Part shown: piece after piece, positions 53,814-62,465 of the stretch
Layout of the letters: each line of letters begins with the position of its first letter
How positions within the stretch are numbered: the stretch's first letter is position 1
Origin: Chitinophagales bacterium
Lineage (GTDB): Bacteria; Bacteroidota; Bacteroidia; Chitinophagales; Saprospiraceae
Length of the DNA stretch: 64,000 nt
Assembly (NCBI GenBank): GCA_013299105.1
Contig: JAAFJY010000028.1
Coordinates: 42,677 to 106,676 of the forward strand
Direction: 5' to 3'
Made by a program: the position numbers and the translations under genes
Notes under the pieces: generated by a model
The model's database searches: none
What the model was told of the DNA's origin: nothing
Seen by the model: only the letters and a program-made list of their open reading frames with translations

Positions 53814-55046
53814 CTACCGCATCACCATCAAGCTCCCAGTAGTAATCTTCTCTTCTCCTTTGCAGCGGTAGCGGATGCGGTAGAGCATGACCCCAGGATT
53901 GACGTCCTTGCCCAAGAAGGAGCCATCCCACTTGTCGAACACATTGGTGGTGGCAAAAACCCGGCTGCCCCAGCGGTCGAAAATCTCAAATGCAACCAGT
54001 TCTTGGATCACAAAAGGGTTGCTGATGCCGTAGCTGTCATTGAGCCCGTCGCCATTGGGGGTAAAGGCATTGGCCATGAAAATTTGCCCGCAGTCCAAAG
54101 TATTGGGATCAACTACGCTGATGCGGATGGAATCGGTAGCGAAACAACGCCCCGCCTGGTCGCTAAACTGGAGTTCGTAGCGGTAAACCCCAGGGCTGGT
54201 GGGTTGAATGGTAGCTGGACCTTCAAAAGGTGATACAATGCCAATGATTGGCGACCACTTGAAGATGTTGTTGCAGGTTTGACCCAAGCGGATGTCAACT
54301 TTGCCCCCCAGGAAAATGGTGGTGTCGCTGGTGCGGATATTATCGGGTTCTACGGCATACAGTTGGCGAACTTCGTTGTCGTTCAAAGAGCGATTGTACA
54401 TCCGAAACTCGTCCATAAACCCAGTAAATTCCTTCTGGTTGGGAATTTGGCATTTCGGGTTGCCGAGGATAAAACGACCGTCGTTGCTCAGGTTGATGCG
54501 GCCTTGGCTCAGCAATTCTTGTGCTTTACGGCCATTGAGGTACAATTTAACCCGCACTCCTTCGCGTACTACCGTCAAGTGGTGCCAACATTTATTGGTA
54601 GGCACGCTGGCAACCAGGTTAAGCGTATTGTTGCCCGATCCCAAGAAAACGTTCACACTGCCAGTAGACGGGCGGTAACGGATGTAAAATTGATTGCCAT
54701 TGCCGCAGTTGGAGGGCAACTTGCTGGCCAGGTATTGGATACCTACGTTGCTATTGGCTTTGAAATAAAAACTCATGGTGAAGTCCTCGGTATCAAACTC
54801 ATTGTTCAAAGGCCCTTGTACTTCTATTTGGCTGGTGGCCAAGGTGAAATTTGTCCCCTGGCCGATCGGCCCGCAGGCGAAACCAACGGCAGTTTCCACC
54901 CCGCGATTGGCAGTATTGCCCACATCATCGGTGAAGTTGTTCTCAAACTTGTAATAAGTAACCAGGCCAGCTTTGGGTTGTGCCATCAGTCCAATGCTGA
55001 ACAGGCAACACAACATGAAATACCATGTTTTTGGGTAAAAATTCAT
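53814..55046 (-). CDS. LamG/concanavalin-fold protein with CHU_C type IX sorting domain
   Basis: 410 aa. Signal peptide around WYFMLCCLFSIGLMAQ. Residues about 25-235 are a LamG/Concanavalin A-like jelly roll (GLVTYYKFENNFTDDVGNTA, WHHLTVVREGVRVKLYLNG, GFMDEFRMYNRSLNDNEV). An Ig-like stretch follows, and the C-terminus MANAFTPNGDGLNDSYGI to FEIFDRWGSRVFAT and GVMLYRIRYRCKG is the gliding-motility C-terminal (type B T9SS sorting) domain. Thus exported to the surface by type IX secretion. ATG 55046 is preferred to the TTG six bases upstream. Confidence 0.9.
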   Translation of the reverse strand: MNFYPKTWYFMLCCLFSIGLMAQPKAGLVTYYKFENNFTDDVGNTANRGVETAVGFACGPIGQGTNFTLATSQIEVQGPLNNEFDTEDFTMSFYFKANSNVGIQYLASKLPSNCGNGNQFYIRYRPSTGSVNVFLGSGNNTLNLVASVPTNKCWHHLTVVREGVRVKLYLNGRKAQELLSQGRINLSNDGRFILGNPKCQIPNQKEFTGFMDEFRMYNRSLNDNEVRQLYAVEPDNIRTSDTTIFLGGKVDIRLGQTCNNIFKWSPIIGIVSPFEGPATIQPTSPGVYRYELQFSDQAGRCFATDSIRISVVDPNTLDCGQIFMANAFTPNGDGLNDSYGISNPFVIQELVAFEIFDRWGSRVFATTNVFDKWDGSFLGKDVNPGVMLYRIRYRCKGEEKITTGSLMVMR

Positions 55047-55151
55047 TGCCAATGAGTTTGAAAGGGCGCAAAGCTATTACAACCCAAGCAATAAACGCAA
55101 GGTACAGGTGGATATTATCGCAAGGAAAGTTTAGTGGTAGCAATATCCCAC

Positions 55152-56363
55152 TTAGGGATACAACAAGTACTTCTTGCGCATTTCTTTGTACTGGGTCAGG
55201 TCAGGTTCCCAAGAATCCCGGATTTCTTTTTCAGTTTTTCCGGCCAGGATTTGTTTGCGCAGTTGATCCGTTCCCGCCAGTTTGTCGATGAACTTGTTGG
55301 CTAGGAAAAACTTGGCTTTCTCCTCATCTGGATAACTTTGGTAAAAATTGATCAAGAAATCCAGGCGGATGCGGCTTTGCTTACGCACCGTTTCGGGGGT
55401 AAACTTGGTCAAATCCATTCCCCTGCATTGAATGCCTTTGTGTGGTGGGTCTTTGGCCCCAGGCTTGGATACCGGGGTGAAAGTGTAGTCACCTGCTTTG
55501 CTTAGTGGAGCTCCCATCACTTGAAACTGCTTGTCGGTACCCCGGCCTACACTGACCACTGTGCCTTCAAAAAAGCAGAGCGAGGGATAAAGCAAAATCG
55601 CCCGGGCATTGGGCAGGTTAGGGGAGGGTTTTATTGGCAAAACATAGGGTGTGCTGTGGTTATAGCCAATACAAGTCACTACTTGCAACACGCATTTGCG
55701 CCCAGCTTCCAGCCAGCCTTCACCATTGACCATTTGGGCGTATTCGCCTACGGTCAGGCCATGTACTACCGGAATTTTATCCATGCCCACAAAGGAACGA
55801 AAGGCGGGGTCCAATACGGGCCCGTCGATGTAATGTCCATTGGGGTTGGGGCGATCCAAAATCATAAGCGGGACCTTGTTTTCAGCCACTGCATCCATCA
55901 AGTGGTGCAGAGAGGAAATATAGGTGTAAAAACGGGTGCCTACATCCTGGATGTCAAAAATGATGAGGTCCACTCCAGCCAAGTCTTCGGCGCTGGGTTT
56001 GAGCTTGGCGCCATAGAGGGATACAATGGGAATTCCAGTTTTGGCGTCTTTGCCATCCTGGATTTTTTCACCAGCATCTGCGTCCCCCCGGAAACCGTGT
56101 TCTGGGGCAAAAATGCGAACGATGTTGATTTTATACGTGAGCAGGGTATCCACTAGGTGGCTTTTGGCAACGGTGGAGGTCTGGTTGACCATCATGGCCA
56201 CTTTTTTACCTTCCATCTTGGGCAGGTATTCGCTCATGCGCTCGGCTCCCGTTTTCAAGGCTACCCGAATCGGGATGGGTTGACCTGCGGGTTTTGTTAC
56301 TTGTGCGTGGCAGAGTGTCACAAAAAACAAGAAAAAAACAACAAATCCTTTTATTTTCTTCAC
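55152..56363 (-). CDS. DUF1343 / NamZ-like exo-beta-N-acetylmuramidase
   Basis: 403 aa. The signal peptide is KKIKGFVVFFLFFVTLCHAQ after a GTG at 56361-56363; the longer frame would run antisense through the exonuclease gene. Family stretches are MMVNQTSTV, FAPEHGFRGDADAGEKI, VDLIIFDIQDVGTRFYTYIS, DRPNPNGHYIDGPVLD, VHGLTVGEYAQM and CFFEGTVVSVGRGTDKQFQV. The NamZ subgroup releases terminal MurNAc from peptidoglycan fragments, so cell-wall recycling or scavenging is likely. No partner NagZ or AmiE gene is present. Confidence 0.88.
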   Translation of the reverse strand: MKKIKGFVVFFLFFVTLCHAQVTKPAGQPIPIRVALKTGAERMSEYLPKMEGKKVAMMVNQTSTVAKSHLVDTLLTYKINIVRIFAPEHGFRGDADAGEKIQDGKDAKTGIPIVSLYGAKLKPSAEDLAGVDLIIFDIQDVGTRFYTYISSLHHLMDAVAENKVPLMILDRPNPNGHYIDGPVLDPAFRSFVGMDKIPVVHGLTVGEYAQMVNGEGWLEAGRKCVLQVVTCIGYNHSTPYVLPIKPSPNLPNARAILLYPSLCFFEGTVVSVGRGTDKQFQVMGAPLSKAGDYTFTPVSKPGAKDPPHKGIQCRGMDLTKFTPETVRKQSRIRLDFLINFYQSYPDEEKAKFFLANKFIDKLAGTDQLRKQILAGKTEKEIRDSWEPDLTQYKEMRKKYLLYP

Positions 56364-56427
56364 CCTTACATTATTTTGCTGGCTGAATAAAAAACACACC
56401 GACAAGGTAGTAAAGCTGCATGACTTA

Positions 56428-57813
56428 ATGAAGAAAAAATACGCCATCATTGATGTAGAAACAACTGGCGGTAAGGCTTCGCGCGACCGAGTTTTGGAGA
56501 TTGCGATTGTGCTGCACGATGGCGAAAAAATCATTGAGTCCTGGGAGACCCTGATCAATCCAGAAACCTGGATCCCAGGCCAAATCACCCAATTGACTGG
56601 GATTACTTCGGACATGGTTGAAGATGCACCAAAGTTTTATGAAGTGGCCCGCAAGGTGGTAGAAATGACCGAGGGGGCGATTTTTGTGGCCCACAATGCC
56701 CGATTCGACTATAGTTTTATCGTAGAAGAGTTCAAACGTTTGGGGTACACTTATTCTCGTCGCAAGCTTTGCACCGTACGCTTGGCTCGCCAAACCATGC
56801 CCGGTTTGCCCGCTTATGGCTTGGATGCTTTGTCGAGGTATTTCAAAATTGAAAACGATGCCCGCCACCGGGCAATGGGCGATGTACAGGCTACCATCAA
56901 AGTACTCGAAAACTTGCTGCAAAAAGACGCCGGACAAGCCGAGTCCATGATCAACCTTGGTATCCGGGAAGCCCTTTTGCCTGAAAACCTGGACCTCGAC
57001 AAAATCCACGCCCTGCCCGAAGCTGCGGGTGTATACTATTTTTACAACAAGAAAAAGGAGGTGGTCTATGTAGGCAAAAGTGTCAATATCCAAAAACGGG
57101 TGGCCAGCCATTTTGCCGATAAAACCGAGAAAGCCCGCCGCCTGCAGGAGCAAGTACACGACATCAGCTACGAACTGACCGGGACCGAGCTACTAGCCTT
57201 GATTTTTGAATCTTACGAGATCAAAAGATTGTTGCCGGGTATCAACCGGGCCCAACGTACCAGGGTGTTCAACTATGGCTTGTTCTCTTATTACAGCCAA
57301 ACTGGGTATTTGTGCTTTGGTTTGTGTGAATTGACGGCTCAAAACCGGAAGAAATTTGACATCATCGCTGAATTTGCCAAACCAGGCTCGGCCAAAGGCA
57401 AACTCAGCCAACTGCGCCAGCGCTTCACTTTGTGCGAAAAATTACTAGGTCTGAGCCCAAGTGGAGGCGCTTGTTTTCATTACCACATCGAGCAATGTGG
57501 AGGGGCTTGTGTCTCCAAAGAAGCGCCAGAAACCTACAATGAGCGTGCCGAAGCCGCCAAAGAAAACCTTGCTCAACTCTTTGACCGTAACTTTTTCATC
57601 ATCGACCAAGGTCGTGAAGATGACGAATGCTCAGTGATCTTGATCGAAGATGGCCGCTTTCAGGGCTATGGTTACCTTGATCGTGCAAGCTTGGACAACG
57701 ACCCTGAAACCCTGCGCAATGCCATCAAACCGTATACCAACAACCCTGAAGCCAACCAGATTGTGTACCGATTTATGGCAGAGAAACCCAAGGTAGGGCT
57801 GGTTGAGTTGTGA
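56428..57813 (+). CDS. DEDDh exonuclease (DnaQ-like) fused to GIY-YIG nuclease
   Basis: 461 aa. Residues 1-180 form a DnaQ-like exonuclease: IIDVETTGG (Asp, Glu), AHNARFDYSFI and the HRAMGD end motif. Residues about 195-280 are a UvrC/Cho-type GIY-YIG domain: AGVYYFYNKKKEVVYVGKSV. The remainder has a Cys-rich stretch (CFHYHIEQCGGACVSKEAPE), as in UvrC-related proteins. The fusion is widespread as a DNA-repair or excision nuclease of uncertain role. Divergent from the DUF1343 gene. Confidence 0.88.
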   Translation: MKKKYAIIDVETTGGKASRDRVLEIAIVLHDGEKIIESWETLINPETWIPGQITQLTGITSDMVEDAPKFYEVARKVVEMTEGAIFVAHNARFDYSFIVEEFKRLGYTYSRRKLCTVRLARQTMPGLPAYGLDALSRYFKIENDARHRAMGDVQATIKVLENLLQKDAGQAESMINLGIREALLPENLDLDKIHALPEAAGVYYFYNKKKEVVYVGKSVNIQKRVASHFADKTEKARRLQEQVHDISYELTGTELLALIFESYEIKRLLPGINRAQRTRVFNYGLFSYYSQTGYLCFGLCELTAQNRKKFDIIAEFAKPGSAKGKLSQLRQRFTLCEKLLGLSPSGGACFHYHIEQCGGACVSKEAPETYNERAEAAKENLAQLFDRNFFIIDQGREDDECSVILIEDGRFQGYGYLDRASLDNDPETLRNAIKPYTNNPEANQIVYRFMAEKPKVGLVEL

Positions 57814-57862
57814 TGCTATACTCGTCAGAAATAGGTTTTGTGCAAACTGAAATAAAAAAAGA

Positions 57863-57910
57863 GCAAGCGATGTATTTTTGAGTCGACCCAAACTTCGAAG
57901 ACATGCTTGC
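57863..57910. terminator. Hairpin between convergent genes
   Basis: GCAAGC-ATGT (57863-57873) pairs with ACATGCTTGC (57901-57910) with one bulge and a long loop, between the exonuclease and SGNH genes. No clear T-run follows, so it is a weak terminator candidate. Confidence 0.4.
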
Positions 57911-57936
57911 GCTTAAAACCAGTTCTTCCAATAATA

Positions 57937-58959
57937 CTAAACCACAGGCCCAAAAATACCTCCAGGCTTCAAAATAGCCTCAATCTGCTGTTTGTACTTC
58001 TCTGCGATCATTGCAAAGCCTTGGTCGTTGGGGTGAATTTCATCGTACCAATAATTGGGGTCCTGTGGAACGGTATTGCGGAGGTCGAGGTAATGCACCC
58101 GACCATTGAACTCCGGCATTTGGCTGAGCGAGTGCTGCATATCATTGTATCGGTCCATGATGAAACGGATGAGTGCTTTACGATCCTGGTCTTGGTGCAG
58201 ACCAGCCTTTAGCATAGGTTCGCCGATCCATTTCCCTTTTTTGGGGTCGGGCATGATGTAATCGTAACCGTGAATGATCACATTTAAGCCTGGATAAAGC
58301 TGGGTCAACTCCAATAACAAAGCCGAATAATATTGCTTCAATACAGCCAATTCGGTCAAATAATTGGGAGATAACCATTTTTCGATATTGGCAGCGTCAC
58401 TGCCTTGCAACATTTTTTCAAACACCTCAAAAAAATCGTTGCCTCCAGCACTGAGCAGCAAGATACGAGGCTGAATCGCTTCAACAGCGCGCAGGTATTC
58501 GCGGTGGTGATACATGTTGCGCAGTACATCTCCAGCTGCATCCAGGCTTTTGATGGCGTAGCGCGGATCTTCCATCAGGTAATCAATGATGTCTTTGACC
58601 CCCTTGGTAATGTTGACAAGCAAGTTGAACTTGGGATATTGGAACCAAGAATCCCCTTCGGATACGATGAGCACCCGGTTGGGGGCATTTTTTACTGCGT
58701 CAAAAGCGCGATCTCTTTGCCGCCTTGAGTCGGTATTGGCCTTTTTCATGGCTTCGCTGCGTAGGCCGGAGGCCACAAAACCGTCCAACTCATCCCCTGC
58801 TTTGTCGCGGGTGACCAGCACAATCGACTCTTTCAAGCGGTATCCACCAGAAAATGGCCGGCTGTCGTCGAAATAGAAATACTGCTCCAGGGCCTGGGCT
58901 TGAGTAGCGGGGTTGGAGAGCAAATCGTACAGCGTATCGTAGTCAATTTGTTGGTTCAT
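57937..58959 (-). CDS. SGNH/GDSL-type hydrolase
   Basis: 340 aa. Catalytic blocks of the SGNH fold are visible: SEGDSWFQYPK (Ser104), LLSAGGNDFFE (the N block) and YDEIHPNDQGFAMIA (Asp and His). It has an extra N-terminal region (residues 1-95; YDTLYDLLSNPATQAQALEQ and RLKESIVLVTRD) with no signal peptide that I do not recognise. The ATG at 58957-58959 is chosen; the upstream 23 codons are AT-rich leader. Substrate unknown; esterase or lipase activity is likely. Confidence 0.8.
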   Translation of the reverse strand: MNQQIDYDTLYDLLSNPATQAQALEQYFYFDDSRPFSGGYRLKESIVLVTRDKAGDELDGFVASGLRSEAMKKANTDSRRQRDRAFDAVKNAPNRVLIVSEGDSWFQYPKFNLLVNITKGVKDIIDYLMEDPRYAIKSLDAAGDVLRNMYHHREYLRAVEAIQPRILLLSAGGNDFFEVFEKMLQGSDAANIEKWLSPNYLTELAVLKQYYSALLLELTQLYPGLNVIIHGYDYIMPDPKKGKWIGEPMLKAGLHQDQDRKALIRFIMDRYNDMQHSLSQMPEFNGRVHYLDLRNTVPQDPNYWYDEIHPNDQGFAMIAEKYKQQIEAILKPGGIFGPVV

Positions 58960-59032
58960 CGGGTGTGGTGTTTTTGGAAAAGTACCCAATAGATGGTTAA
59001 TAGACAAAAAAATACGCTTATTTTTCACTTAG

Positions 59033-59158
59033 AGAGCGTAAAAAAATAAGGTGGACAGGTTTGGGTTTAGTGAAAAAAGACAAGCAACTGGATGAAAGTA
59101 AGTTGTGTTCTTTTTTTGCTAAACCTAAAAAACAAAGATGCCCACCTTATTTTAGCTC
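59033..59158 (+). repeat. Repeat A, copy 5
   Basis: Complete, from GAGCGTAAAAAAATAAGGTG to CACCTTATTTTAGCTC, 73 bp upstream of the SGNH hydrolase start and antisense to copy 1. An open frame across it is not a gene. Confidence 0.85.
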
Positions 59159-59347
59159 GGATACTTCAATATGGAGGTTTTTACCCGTCAAACCCAAGTT
59201 ATACTTTAAAGCGTATTTAAATGTTAGGGGTTTAGATCGAAACGAGTCAAATTTTGACTAACTCTGTTTAGAAAGGTAGCAGGAAAAGCGGAGTTACTCG
59301 GCGCATAATTAGCATTTTACTAACGACCTTTTTTATGAGGGTGAGGT

Positions 59348-59385
59348 GAAATTGGGCCGTTCTAAAGTAAACAAAAAATTTTTAA
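59348..59385 (-). repeat. Repeat F, copy 2
   Basis: Matches 32210-32247 with three mismatches on the opposite strand. The DNA around it (59160-59400) has no recognisable gene. Confidence 0.6.
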
Positions 59386-59410
59386 AGATGCAATTAGAAA
59401 ATTCGGGCTG

Positions 59411-59593
59411 TTAGCCCACCACCATTGGTTCCTCCCCATGTGTGATAAACTTTTTTGATTGCTGCGCAACTTTCAGTTTCCAATCTTGCTTCGTGCCGTA
59501 TGACAAAAAATAGACTGTAATGCGGCCCATTTTCCGGTTGAGGGCATCAAGGACTTCATCAATTGAGCAGCTTTCAGGTTTTTTTCTTCCGAT
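59411..59593 (-). pseudogene. Truncated UmuC C-terminus (DUF4113 region)
   Basis: The minus-strand frame ending at the TAA at 59411-59413 encodes SIDEVLDALNRKMGRITVYF then LSYGTKQDWKLK and ends MVVG. It aligns along its length with the end of UmuC, DNA polymerase V (E. coli LMTVMDTLNAKEGRGTLYF...). Only about 55 codons remain; the coding DNA stops at the edge of repeat D at 59594. A remnant, not a working gene. Confidence 0.5.
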
Positions 59594-59717
59594 ACTAGTG
59601 GTCCAAATTTTAATTACGCCCCAAGTTTCGCGGGCTCTTTGTCTCTTTAGCTGCGATGCTCGTCGGTCAAATAACCTCCAAGAACTTAGGGGTTATTTGT
59701 AATTCGTACCATTAGGT
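59594..59717 (-). repeat. Repeat D, copy 2
   Basis: Starts ACTAGTGGTCCAAATTTTAA and ends GTAATTCGTACCATTAGGT, sharing internal blocks with 27481-27647 on the other strand but lacking about 45 bp of its middle. One end is decayed. It sits exactly where the umuC remnant breaks off. Confidence 0.65.
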
Positions 59718-59751
59718 GTATTTACAAATTGCCTTACCAGGATAGCCATCC

Positions 59752-60903
59752 CTACTCCGCTTGATGCTCCTGCCCTTTTTTCCCGGCATACATTTCGTAC
59801 TTCAGCAGTTTGCATTCCAGCTTGCCGTTGAACAAATTGATCTTGCGGCTTGGGCGCAGGCCGATGGTTTTGGCTGCATCGGGATAAGCACTAATGATCC
59901 AGGCAGTATAACCAGGCCAAGCGTGTTTGAGGCAATTGCCCAGGGTTTCGTGAAAAGTGCGGGCGTCTTCCAGGGGCAAGCGCTCGTCATAAGGTGGGTT
60001 CATCATCATCACCCCAGCCGCTGAGGGGGCTTTTAGGGTTTCAAAACTGGCCCTTTCAAACGTGATTTTTCCTTGCAGGCCCGCCGCTTCAGCATTGAGC
60101 TCCGAGGTACGAATCGCCCTGAAATCCTGGTCAAAACCCATGATTTTACAAGTTGGCAGGGGATAAATGCCTGCTTCGGCCTCGTGAATTGTAGCTTCCC
60201 AAAATTGGCGATCAAAATCTTTCCAGCGCATGAACCCAAAACGTTCGCGCTGCATGTTGGGCGGAATCTGGCTTGCCAGCAAAGCTGCTTCGATAGCCAA
60301 AGTACCCGATCCACACATCGGATCCACAAAGTCGCATTCTCCTTTCCAACCAGCGTGCATGATCATGCCCGCTGCCAAGACTTCATTGATCGGTGCCTCC
60401 ACACTGTCCACCCGGTAGCCGCGTTTGTGCAAGGAATCGCCCGAACTGTCGAGGGATACACTCACGTCGTCATTGCCTACATGGATGTTGACCCGCAGGT
60501 GGGGATTGATGGTATCCACGCTGGGGCGGCGGCCAAAACGTTGCCGGAATTGATCGACAATCGCATCTTTGGCTTTCAGCGCAGCGTATTTGGAGTGGCG
60601 CAGGTTTTCGGAATTGGTCACGGCGTCCACCGCCAGGGTTTGGTCCACGTCCATGAAACGGGACCAGTCGATGCGCAGCAATTGTTGGTACAAATCGTCT
60701 TCATTGCGGATTTTGAACTCGGCAATCGGAAACAAAATCCGCAGTGCAGTGCGCAAGTTCAGGTTCGCCTTGTACATCAGCTGCTTGTCTCCCTCGAAAT
60801 AAACCGCCCGTTTGCCCGGATGAACCGCTGTGGCCCCCAGGGCCGTTAATTCGTCCACCAAAACGGGTTCCAGCCCCGCCAGCGTTTTTGCAATGAATTC
60901 CAT
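59752..60903 (-). CDS. THUMP-domain class I SAM-dependent RNA methyltransferase (RlmL N-half-like)
   Basis: 383 aa. Residues about 5-160 are a ferredoxin-like/THUMP RNA-binding module (KTLAGLEPVLVDELTALGA). The Rossmann methyltransferase has FVDPMCGSGTLAIEAALLA (SAM loop) and the catalytic MMNPPYDERLP motif of N2-guanine methylation. It matches the N-terminal half of E. coli RlmL (23S rRNA m2G2445) without the RlmK half. Full length for the short form. The promoter must lie in the 282-bp gap before the AraC gene, where nothing distinct was seen. Confidence 0.9.
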   Translation of the reverse strand: MEFIAKTLAGLEPVLVDELTALGATAVHPGKRAVYFEGDKQLMYKANLNLRTALRILFPIAEFKIRNEDDLYQQLLRIDWSRFMDVDQTLAVDAVTNSENLRHSKYAALKAKDAIVDQFRQRFGRRPSVDTINPHLRVNIHVGNDDVSVSLDSSGDSLHKRGYRVDSVEAPINEVLAAGMIMHAGWKGECDFVDPMCGSGTLAIEAALLASQIPPNMQRERFGFMRWKDFDRQFWEATIHEAEAGIYPLPTCKIMGFDQDFRAIRTSELNAEAAGLQGKITFERASFETLKAPSAAGVMMMNPPYDERLPLEDARTFHETLGNCLKHAWPGYTAWIISAYPDAAKTIGLRPSRKINLFNGKLECKLLKYEMYAGKKGQEHQAE

Positions 60904-61185
60904 TGTACCAATTTAGCAGGGGCAAAGGTACGAAAAGGGATGGGGTTTTTGTAAACCTATTTTGGGACAAGTCAGTTTGCATTTTGTATTGTAAGGTGTC
61001 TTTCAACTCAATGGCGCTTCGGCTAATTCATTGGTTATCAATGCTTATGATTTTATTTTCAGAGAAAATGGGATTTCTCTCCAACTTATTGTACGTTTGA
61101 TTTTGGGTACCTGAGGTTCGTGTATTTACGGTGTGTGCCATACTATGAAACCTCAAAACTACAACTCATTAAACAATAGAAACTG

Positions 61186-62436
61186 ATGCTTTTTTCTTTT
61201 AGTTTGAAAAGTTCGATTTTACTCATTTTCTTTTTACATGGAATTGTTTTTTCGACACTACTTCTTATCAAAGGATTGCAAAGCGAAAACAAATCAAGTC
61301 TTTGGCTAAGTTTATTTACGGTATTATGCTCCTTCTATATAGCACCTTTCATGTTTGGGTACGCTGGATGGTATTCTCAACAGCCATATAGAAATATTCT
61401 TTTTTATATTCCATTTCAACAATTATTTTTATTACCTCCTGTATTGTATTTCTACTTCAAAGCCTTACTTGACAAATCATTTAAGTTTTATACAAAAGAT
61501 TACATTCATTTTATACCAGCAGCAGTTTACCTGATGTATTCAATAGCTATCTTTCTTACAGATTATGTCTTTTTGCATGAATATTATTTTTATGCAAATG
61601 GTAAAGACAAAGATTTTTCATCTTGGTATCAGATAGCTGGATTATTCTCATTAAGTTACTATCTGATTGAAAGCCTCAAAACTTACTATAAGTATAAAAA
61701 AATAACTTATAATGTAGTAAGTTTTGCTGATTCTGTGATGTTTAGTTGGGCAAAACGATTTCTTACAGCATTTTTAATGCTTATTACCATCCGCATAATA
61801 TTTTTCATTGTTAACCCTGAGTGGGATGAATTTGGGAAAAAATTTTGGTACTATCTATGTTTTTCTATCTTATTCTACTACATGTCAATAAGTGGATATA
61901 CAAATTCAATATTATCAACAACCTCTTTTAAAGATTCCCCAATAAGTCCCGATGCCGACTTAAAATTCGAAGCAGATAATACTATTGAAACAGCGTTACC
62001 CTTAACAAGCCCTGAGAATGATAAGTTACAAGAAGACAAGAACGAAATACCAGACTTGGATATATGGAAAGAAAAAATAGAAGCACTAATGTCTGTTAAC
62101 AAATTATACGAAAATCCAGAACTTATAATAACAGACTTAAGCAGTAAATTAGGAACACATTCCAAAAAAATCTCGCAAGTCATTAATCACGGATTTGGTA
62201 TGAATTTTAATGATTTTGTAAACCATCATAGAGTAAAATCCTTGCTACAGAAAATAGAAAAAGGAGAACACATAGATAAAACCATACTTGGCTTAGCGTT
62301 TGAATGTGGCTTTAATTCTAAATCCACATTAAACAGGGCTTTTAAACGATGCACATCATCAAATCCAAAGGACTATATTCAAAAAATCACTAAAAAACAG
62401 GGTTCAAATCAGGATATGAAGCGATTAGATGCTTGA
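61186..62436 (+). CDS. Membrane-bound AraC-family transcriptional regulator
   Basis: 416 aa. Seven or so hydrophobic segments occupy the N-terminal 235 residues (SSILLIFFLHGIVFSTLLLI, FIPAAVYLMYSIAIFLTDYV). A linker and then an AraC HTH pair follow: LYENPELIITDLSSKLGTHS, KKISQVINHGFGMNFNDFVN, GLAFECGFNSKSTLNRAFKR. This architecture is common in Bacteroidota sensors that bind signal in the membrane. AT-rich relative to neighbours. The next gene begins 29 bp later, so it probably regulates or is co-expressed with it. Confidence 0.85.
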   Translation: MLFSFSLKSSILLIFFLHGIVFSTLLLIKGLQSENKSSLWLSLFTVLCSFYIAPFMFGYAGWYSQQPYRNILFYIPFQQLFLLPPVLYFYFKALLDKSFKFYTKDYIHFIPAAVYLMYSIAIFLTDYVFLHEYYFYANGKDKDFSSWYQIAGLFSLSYYLIESLKTYYKYKKITYNVVSFADSVMFSWAKRFLTAFLMLITIRIIFFIVNPEWDEFGKKFWYYLCFSILFYYMSISGYTNSILSTTSFKDSPISPDADLKFEADNTIETALPLTSPENDKLQEDKNEIPDLDIWKEKIEALMSVNKLYENPELIITDLSSKLGTHSKKISQVINHGFGMNFNDFVNHHRVKSLLQKIEKGEHIDKTILGLAFECGFNSKSTLNRAFKRCTSSNPKDYIQKITKKQGSNQDMKRLDA

Positions 62437-62465
62437 GATAGGCGAATTTTGTCAAAATTTAAAAA

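Noticed and set aside
56364..56615. Upstream extension of the DUF1343 frame
   Set aside because: It is antisense to the start of the DnaQ/GIY-YIG gene and gives no signal peptide.
59061..59261. Small ORF starting MGLVKKDKQLDESKLCSFF, with similar frames in other repeat-A copies
   Set aside because: The frame is shared because the DNA is repeated; base changes between copies are not clearly at silent positions, and copy 2 breaks it.
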